Below, one piece after another: positions 1-3,398 of a stretch of 6,387 bases of DNA. Source of the DNA: a bacterium (GTDB lineage Bacteria; Thermosulfidibacterota; Thermosulfidibacteria; Thermosulfidibacterales; JALWSI01); assembly GCA_027080315.1 (NCBI GenBank), contig JALWSI010000114.1, positions 1 through 6,387 of the forward strand, in the 5' to 3' direction. The notes below the pieces were generated by a model, which worked only from the letters and a program-made list of their open reading frames with translations, ran no database searches and was not told where the DNA came from. A program made the translations under genes and the position numbers. Numbering within the stretch: position 1 is the first letter of the stretch; each line of letters starts with the position of its first letter.

Positions 1-1223
1 ATATGGCACCGTACCTGGTGTTTGGCTTAGTGATAGCCGGGCTTATCCATGTCTTTCTATCAAAAGAGCAGATAGCAAAACAGATTGGCGGCCAAAACCT
101 AAGCTCTGTTGTCAAAGCCAGCCTCTTCGGCATTCCCCTGCCCCTCTGCTCCTGTGGAGTTCTACCCACAGGTCTCTCCCTATACCGTGAGGGAGGCTCC
201 AAAGGCGCGGTGGTCTCCTTCTTCATATCAACACCCCAGACCGGAGTGGACTCCATTCTGGTAACCTACGGATTCTTAGGCCCTCTATTTGCGGTGGTGC
301 GACCAATAGCCGCCTTTGTGGGGGGAGTGATAGGCGGAGTCATTGCAAACAGGTGGGCAGGAGAAAACAAGAGAGATCACCTCCCCTTGTCCCAGGAAAC
401 CTGCAACACAAGCAGAAAACCGTGGCTTGTGGAGTCGTTGAGATACGGATTTGTGGACTTTCTCTACAACTTTGCCCACTATCTGGTAATTGGAATCGTT
501 CTGGCAGGGATCATCACCTATTTCACCCCAAAAGACTTCTTCGCCTCCACCATGGGCACAGGAGCCCTGTCAATGTTTGTGATGCTGATGGTGGGTATTC
601 CCCTTTACGTATGCTCCACCGCCTCTGTTCCAATAGCCTACGCCATGCTTCTAAAAGGGCTCTCACCAGGGGCCGCTCTGGTCTTTCTAATGGCGGGCCC
701 AGCCACAAACATGGCCACAATAACCTCCATAACCGGGATTATGGGATGGAGGGTCACCCTTATCTATCTGGGCACCATCACCGTTACTGCCCTTGCCTTC
801 GGAGCCCTGCTCAACGCCATATACCACCTGGTACCAGTCTGGTTTCCCATTAACGGTGCCCATGCAGGCACCATGCTCCCACCTTGGGTGAGAGTGTTTT
901 CAGCCATTATTCTAACCTTGGCCACAGGCTACGCTTTGTTCAGGCGCTTTAGGAGCAACCTGCAATCAGGCAGCACCTGCTCCCAGTCTGGTACCTGCGA
1001 CCTTCAGGCCAGTGAGACCATAACCCTCCAGATAGGCAACATGAACTGCTCTCACTGCGCAGCAAAGGTGGAGAAGGTGCTTTCAGAGGCAGAAGGGGTC
1101 TCTGCGATTCAGGTGGATGTTCTCAAAGGAGAAGGCACCGTAAAAGGAGACGGCATAGACAGGGAGAAGATTCTGAAGCTACTGGCAGAGAACGGTTATC
1201 CCTCTCGCATCAAGGACTCGTGA
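1..1223 (+). CDS. Heavy-metal efflux permease (SO_0444/DUF318 family) with C-terminal HMA domain; 5' end outside window
   Basis: This is an inner-membrane permease predicted to export a soft metal ion such as Cu or Zn, by family knowledge of SO_0444-type transporters; the substrate is inferred. The first in-frame ATG is at position 3, but it encodes MAPYLVFG, which falls inside the first membrane helix of family members. The true start therefore probably lies upstream, and residue numbers here count from that ATG. Seen directly: about eight hydrophobic segments in two halves, a PLCSCG motif (Cys49, Cys51) in the first half, GIPLYVCS (Cys204) in the second, and the MAGPATN loop (230-236). A polar linker with Cys326 and Cys332 joins a C-terminal HMA domain (about 338-403) carrying MNCSHC (Cys349, Cys352). 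The two-half permease fold with CSCG loops is shared with ArsP organoarsenical permeases, so arsenicals are an alternative substrate. The gene converges on the aminopeptidase, with stop codons 19 bp apart. Confidence 0.87.
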   Translation, partial: MAPYLVFGLVIAGLIHVFLSKEQIAKQIGGQNLSSVVKASLFGIPLPLCSCGVLPTGLSLYREGGSKGAVVSFFISTPQTGVDSILVTYGFLGPLFAVVRPIAAFVGGVIGGVIANRWAGENKRDHLPLSQETCNTSRKPWLVESLRYGFVDFLYNFAHYLVIGIVLAGIITYFTPKDFFASTMGTGALSMFVMLMVGIPLYVCSTASVPIAYAMLLKGLSPGAALVFLMAGPATNMATITSITGIMGWRVTLIYLGTITVTALAFGALLNAIYHLVPVWFPINGAHAGTMLPPWVRVFSAIILTLATGYALFRRFRSNLQSGSTCSQSGTCDLQASETITLQIGNMNCSHCAAKVEKVLSEAEGVSAIQVDVLKGEGTVKGDGIDREKILKLLAENGYPSRIKDS

Positions 1224-1237
1224 GTCTGCAGCGAGAG
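1202..1237. repeat. Two-tier inverted repeat at the convergent gene junction
   Basis: The outer arms CTCTCGC (1202-1208) and GCGAGAG (1231-1237) pair over 7 bp. Nested inside, GACTC (1215-1219) and GAGTC (1222-1226) pair around a 2-nt loop, with a possible extra G-T pair. The structure contains the permease stop codon and ends 5 bp before the aminopeptidase stop codon. Because it is symmetric it would form in transcripts from either strand, and it may act as a bidirectional 3' barrier or transcript stabiliser. No T-tract follows on either strand, so it is not a textbook intrinsic terminator. Confidence 0.5.
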
Positions 1238-1242
1238 ACCCT

Positions 1243-2343
1243 TCACTCCACAAACCGGCCATTCCTGTAGATGAGCCTGCCATCGGCATACACCTCACCC
1301 TCAGACATTCCCTTAATGAAGTCCCAGTGCAGGCCAGAGGGGTTCTCGCCTCCGGTCTCTGGGTAAGCCGCCCCTGCGGCCATGTGAATGGTGCCCCCTA
1401 TCTTCTCGTCAAATAGGATGTTCTTGGTGAACCTTTTGATGCCAAAGTTCAGGCCAAAGGCCACCTCTCCCAAGAAACGGGCGTTCTCGTCGGTGTCCAG
1501 CATCTTATTCAGAAACTCCTCGCCCTTCTCTGCGTGGGCCTCTACGATCTTTCCATTCTTGAAAGTTAGTCTCACCCCGTGCACCTCAACCCCTGAGTAG
1601 CAGGCGGGATAGTCAAAGTAGATGGTGCCCTCCACGCTCTCTTTAACAGGTGAGGTGAAGACCTCTCCGTCTGGAATGTTGCGCTTGCCATCGCAGCTTA
1701 TCCACTTGCGTCCCTTTACTGAAAGGGTGAGATCCGTATCTTTCCCAAGGTAGTGCAGAGTTTCAACCTGATTGAGCCTCTCACAGATACCCTTCTGCCT
1801 CTCACTAACCTCTTTCCAGTAAGAGACTGGATTCTCGTGGGTCACTCCGCAGGCCTCAAAGAGAAAGTCCTGATACTCTTCTAAGGAGAGTTCGGCATCC
1901 TGGGCGTAAGCGGTGGTGGGATACGGGGCAAGCACCCAGGCAAACTCACCCTTAAGCTCCCTCTCGTCCAGAATATCCCTTATCTCCCGCTGTGCCGCCC
2001 TGGCCATGGCCATCTTCTGGGGATCTACTCCAGTAAGCTCCTTTGTGTTGGTTGAGCTTAATATGGCAATTAAACCATTGATATTTTTTGCAGTAACCCT
2101 GTCAATCTCACCAATAAACTTGAGCTGCTCTTCAGAGGCGTTCTTGTAGAAGAGGTACTCTTGCCCCGAAAAACCGATACGCACAACGGGGTGCCCCCCT
2201 GCGAGAATCACCCTCTCAAAGCAGGCTTTAATGAGGGGAATGGCCTCCTCCCCTCCCCTTATCATCACAATATCTCCCTTTTTAACCTCAATAGAGTACT
2301 CCACCATTAGCCTGGCCAGTCTATCCAGATACGGATGTCTCAT
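1243..2343 (-). CDS. M29-family metallo-aminopeptidase (AmpS/PepS/AmpT-like)
   Basis: This is a predicted cytosolic two-metal exopeptidase that removes N-terminal residues from peptides, of the thermophilic aminopeptidase family M29. At 366 residues it is a little shorter than the roughly 400-410 usual in the family, yet it has family-like sequence from end to end: an N-terminal segment with [10 protein letters not shown] (21-30), then the catalytic C-terminal half. Candidate metal ligands and catalytic residues, placed by analogy with AmpT/AmpS, are Glu227 in [11 protein letters not shown], Glu293 in GEVAFG, His320 in GTIHMAAG, Tyr327, and His339 and Asp341 in LHWDF. The set appears complete. 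No signal peptide is seen. The ATG start overlaps the Nudix stop codon as ATGA and has a strong Shine-Dalgarno site inside the Nudix gene, so the start is well supported and translation is probably coupled. The natural substrate cannot be read from the sequence. Confidence 0.93.
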   Translation of the reverse strand: MRHPYLDRLARLMVEYSIEVKKGDIVMIRGGEEAIPLIKACFERVILAGGHPVVRIGFSGQEYLFYKNASEEQLKFIGEIDRVTAKNINGLIAILSSTNTKELTGVDPQKMAMARAAQREIRDILDERELKGEFAWVLAPYPTTAYAQDAELSLEEYQDFLFEACGVTHENPVSYWKEVSERQKGICERLNQVETLHYLGKDTDLTLSVKGRKWISCDGKRNIPDGEVFTSPVKESVEGTIYFDYPACYSGVEVHGVRLTFKNGKIVEAHAEKGEEFLNKMLDTDENARFLGEVAFGLNFGIKRFTKNILFDEKIGGTIHMAAGAAYPETGGENPSGLHWDFIKGMSEGEVYADGRLIYRNGRFVE

Positions 2344-2864
2344 ATCTTGCCTCCTCTCTTAAGCTCCTCAATAACAAGAAGATCTGTGGGAAAAGCCATG
2401 TTGGCAGGAATCTCATCACCTTTGAAGAACCCCACCTCCACAAGGTCGTCCCCCGCCTTCAGCTCTCCCCCCAGGGGATCTCCCCAAAACCATATTCCAA
2501 CCGTCTGGCGCTGGGGGTCATGAAAGTTGGAATGCACCGCAAGCACCCCCTTTATCTCCACCAGCAGGCCTGTCTCTTCGTAAAACTCCCTGATGGCGGC
2601 AAGGCGAACCTCCTCATCCCACTCCAGATGTCCACAGGGAATACACCACATGCCCCCGTAAGAAACATTGGGAGCCCTCTTGCCCAAAAGAACCCTGCTA
2701 TTATCAATAACCACAACAGCCACTCCCACTGTGGGATTCCTGTACTGAACGAATCCACACCTTGGGCATTTAGGTCTCGTGGGTCTATTACCATCTCTCA
2801 CCAATCTCTCCCCACAATGGGGACAGAAGGTGAAGAGTGAACGGGATTTCTGATTAATAACCAT
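2340..2864 (-). CDS. Nudix hydrolase with N-terminal zinc ribbon
   Basis: This 174-residue predicted cytosolic Nudix pyrophosphohydrolase would cleave a nucleoside diphosphate linked to another moiety. Seen directly: an N-terminal four-cysteine zinc ribbon (Cys14, Cys17, Cys33, Cys36, as CPHCG and CPRCG), the [10 protein letters not shown] entry strand (43-52), and a perfect Nudix box at residues 78-100. That box matches G-x5-E-x7-R-E-x2-E-E-x-G-hydrophobic, with the Mg-binding REFYEE at 92-97. The zinc ribbon resembles that of NudC NADH pyrophosphatase, but the SQPWPFPxS signature of NudC is absent. ADP-ribose, NADH or another nucleotide sugar are all possible substrates. The start is the first ATG after an in-frame TAG. 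Its Shine-Dalgarno match is poor, which suggests modest translation. The gene lies 56 bp downstream of tRNA-Met on the same strand and overlaps the aminopeptidase by 4 bp. Confidence 0.92.
   Translation of the reverse strand: MVINQKSRSLFTFCPHCGERLVRDGNRPTRPKCPRCGFVQYRNPTVGVAVVVIDNSRVLLGKRAPNVSYGGMWCIPCGHLEWDEEVRLAAIREFYEETGLLVEIKGVLAVHSNFHDPQRQTVGIWFWGDPLGGELKAGDDLVEVGFFKGDEIPANMAFPTDLLVIEELKRGGKI
2350..2357 (-). promoter_or_regulatory. Shine-Dalgarno site of the aminopeptidase gene
   Basis: On the minus strand AGAGGAGG lies 6 nt upstream of the ATG at 2343-2341, within the last codons of the Nudix gene. It fixes the aminopeptidase start and, together with the 4-bp ATGA overlap, supports translational coupling. 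Confidence 0.85.
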
Positions 2865-2920
2865 GGGTCGGTTCTACCATCTATTTGGGGCTGGAGAAAG
2901 TTAGTGTTGGAAAAAAGATC

Positions 2921-2997
2921 TGGTGGCGGTGCAGGGATTTGAACCCCGGACTCGGCGGATATGAGCCGCCTGCTCTGACCACCTGAGCTACACCGCC
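2921..2997 (-). tRNA. tRNA-Met (CAT), elongator type
   Basis: A full cloverleaf can be folded by eye. The acceptor stem is GGCGGTG with CACCGCC, the D-stem is GCTC with GAGC, and the anticodon stem is GGCGG with CCGCC around loop CTCATAT. The T-arm is CGGGG-TTCAAAT-CCCTG, the discriminator is A, and CCA is encoded at 2923-2921. The anticodon CAT occupies 2963-2961. It is not the initiator, because position 1-72 is a normal G-C pair and the anticodon stem lacks three consecutive G-C pairs at its loop end. The main alternative is tRNA-Ile2 with lysidine at C34. Against this, the acceptor stem lacks the C4-G69 and C5-G68 pairs that favour TilS in E. coli. It probably heads the transcript that continues into the Nudix gene. 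Confidence 0.88.
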
Positions 2998-3010
2998 ATG
3001 CTGGGGCAAT

Positions 3011-3038
3011 AAAATAGAGGAGCACCCTTATTTGTCAA
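3011..3038 (-). promoter_or_regulatory. Sigma-70-type promoter of tRNA-Met
   Basis: On the minus strand a perfect TTGACA (-35, 3038-3033) is followed by a 16-bp spacer and TATTTT (-10, 3016-3011). Transcription would begin near 3003, about 6 nt before the mature tRNA 5' end at 2997, which is a typical short tRNA leader. The Nudix and aminopeptidase genes may be read from this promoter too. Confidence 0.7.
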
Positions 3039-3085
3039 GGGATCACAAGATAAAAAATGGGATATTTTCATGGTGCACCCATCTA

Positions 3086-3115
3086 GTGACACACACGCCT
3101 CCTCAGCGATATTAA
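3086..3115 (+). promoter_or_regulatory. Candidate promoter of the tRNA-Gln/tRNA-Glu pair
   Basis: GTGACA (3086-3091, 5 of 6 to the -35 consensus) lies 18 bp upstream of TATTAA (3110-3115, 4 of 6 to the -10 consensus). The start would fall near 3122, about 11 nt before the tRNA-Gln 5' end. GATATT at 3108-3113, with a 16-bp spacer, is an alternative -10. The position is right for a tRNA promoter but the match is moderate. It is divergent from the tRNA-Met promoter, which lies about 48 bp away. Confidence 0.45.
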
Positions 3116-3132
3116 GGGAGAAGGTTGAGCGC

Positions 3133-3207
3133 TGGGAAGTCGTCTAATCGGCAGGACGGCGGACTCTGGATTCGCTAGTGGAGGTTCGAGTCCTCCCTTC
3201 CCAGCCA
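3133..3207 (+). tRNA. tRNA-Gln (CTG)
   Basis: The acceptor stem is TGGGAAG with CTTCCCA and starts with T1-A72, typical of bacterial tRNA-Gln. The D-stem is GTCT with GGAC, and the anticodon stem is GCGGA with TTCGC around loop CTCTGGA. The T-arm is GGAGG-TTCGAGT-CCTCC, the discriminator is G, and CCA is encoded at 3205-3207. The anticodon CTG is at 3166-3168. With C34 it reads CAG codons only, so a TTG-anticodon isoacceptor is expected elsewhere in the genome. A 7-nt spacer separates it from tRNA-Glu, so the pair is probably co-transcribed. Confidence 0.93.
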
Positions 3208-3214
3208 AACTGGT

Positions 3215-3291
3215 GGTCCCATCGTCTAGCCCGGTTAGGACGCCGGCCTCTCACGTCGGTAGCAGGGGTTCAAATCCCCTTGGGACCGCCA
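3215..3291 (+). tRNA. tRNA-Glu (CTC)
   Basis: The acceptor stem is GGTCCCA with TGGGACC. The D-stem is GTCT with GGAC, and the anticodon stem is CCGGC with GTCGG (one G-T pair) around loop CTCTCAC. The T-arm is AGGGG-TTCAAAT-CCCCT, the discriminator is G, and CCA is encoded at 3289-3291. The anticodon CTC is at 3250-3252 and would read GAG; a TTC-anticodon gene is expected elsewhere. The D-arm stem is identical to that of the adjacent tRNA-Gln, in keeping with the known kinship of these two tRNAs. No hairpin terminator is seen after it, only T-rich sequence at 3293-3323. Confidence 0.94.
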
Positions 3292-3324
3292 CCATTCTTT
3301 TACCCCTCCTTTCAATACTTTTTC

Positions 3325-3353
3325 TTGACATCAATTCTTAAGTTTTGCATAAG
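3325..3353 (+). promoter_or_regulatory. Candidate promoter of the sensor kinase gene
   Basis: A perfect TTGACA (3325-3330) is followed by a 17-bp spacer and CATAAG (3348-3353, 4 of 6 to the -10 consensus) in AT-rich sequence. Transcription would start near 3360, giving a leader of roughly 40 nt before the TTG start. It lies 33 bp past tRNA-Glu, so the kinase need not depend on readthrough from the tRNA pair. Confidence 0.5.
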
Positions 3354-3389
3354 GGAATTGTGTAGATTGTTTACCTATTACCTGAAGCT

Positions 3390-3396
3390 GGAGGGG
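3390..3396 (+). promoter_or_regulatory. Shine-Dalgarno site that sets the kinase TTG start
   Basis: GGAGGGG ends 2 nt before TTG at 3399-3401; measured from the GGAGG core the gap is 4 nt, slightly short but workable. An in-frame TAG at 3363-3365 closes the frame upstream, and no ATG, GTG or TTG lies between that stop and 3399. The TTG is therefore the earliest usable start and the only one with a good ribosome site. Confidence 0.72.
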
Positions 3397-3398
3397 TT

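Larger units (their letters stand above)
2998..3132. other. Divergent intergenic region between tRNA-Met and tRNA-Gln
   Basis: This gap of about 135 bp holds the two divergent tRNA promoters listed separately. Between them lie an A-rich stretch (3048-3057) and an 8-bp palindrome, GGTGCACC (3072-3079). I see no small gene and no recognisable operator. Confidence 0.5.

Noticed and set aside
353-853. Open frame of 166 codons on the plus strand inside the permease gene
   Set aside because: It is out of frame within a gene with strong family motifs, and its translation is rich in His, Arg, Ser and Gly with no recognisable domain. It is a shadow frame.
2520-2840. Plus-strand open frame of 106 codons opposite the Nudix gene
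   Set aside because: It is antisense to a well-supported Nudix gene and shows no domain or convincing ribosome site.
2798-3025. Minus-strand open frame of 75 codons spanning tRNA-Met
   Set aside because: It runs through a tRNA gene, so its translation (RLISAESGVQIPAPPP) is just the tRNA sequence read as protein.
3057-3082. Possible minus-strand terminator: ATGGG and CCCAT arms followed by a T-run
   Set aside because: The stem is short, the loop is about 16 nt, and no minus-strand gene lies upstream to be terminated. The T-run is the complement of an A-rich spacer.
2998-3132. CRISPR repeats, riboswitch or toxin-antitoxin genes in the noncoding gaps
   Set aside because: I saw no regularly spaced repeats, no recognisable aptamer core and no small coding frame with a ribosome site. 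The noncoding gaps are short and explained by promoters.
2921-3291. tRNA cluster as an integration site for a mobile element
   Set aside because: No integrase gene, no repeated tRNA 3' end and no change in base composition is seen around the tRNAs.
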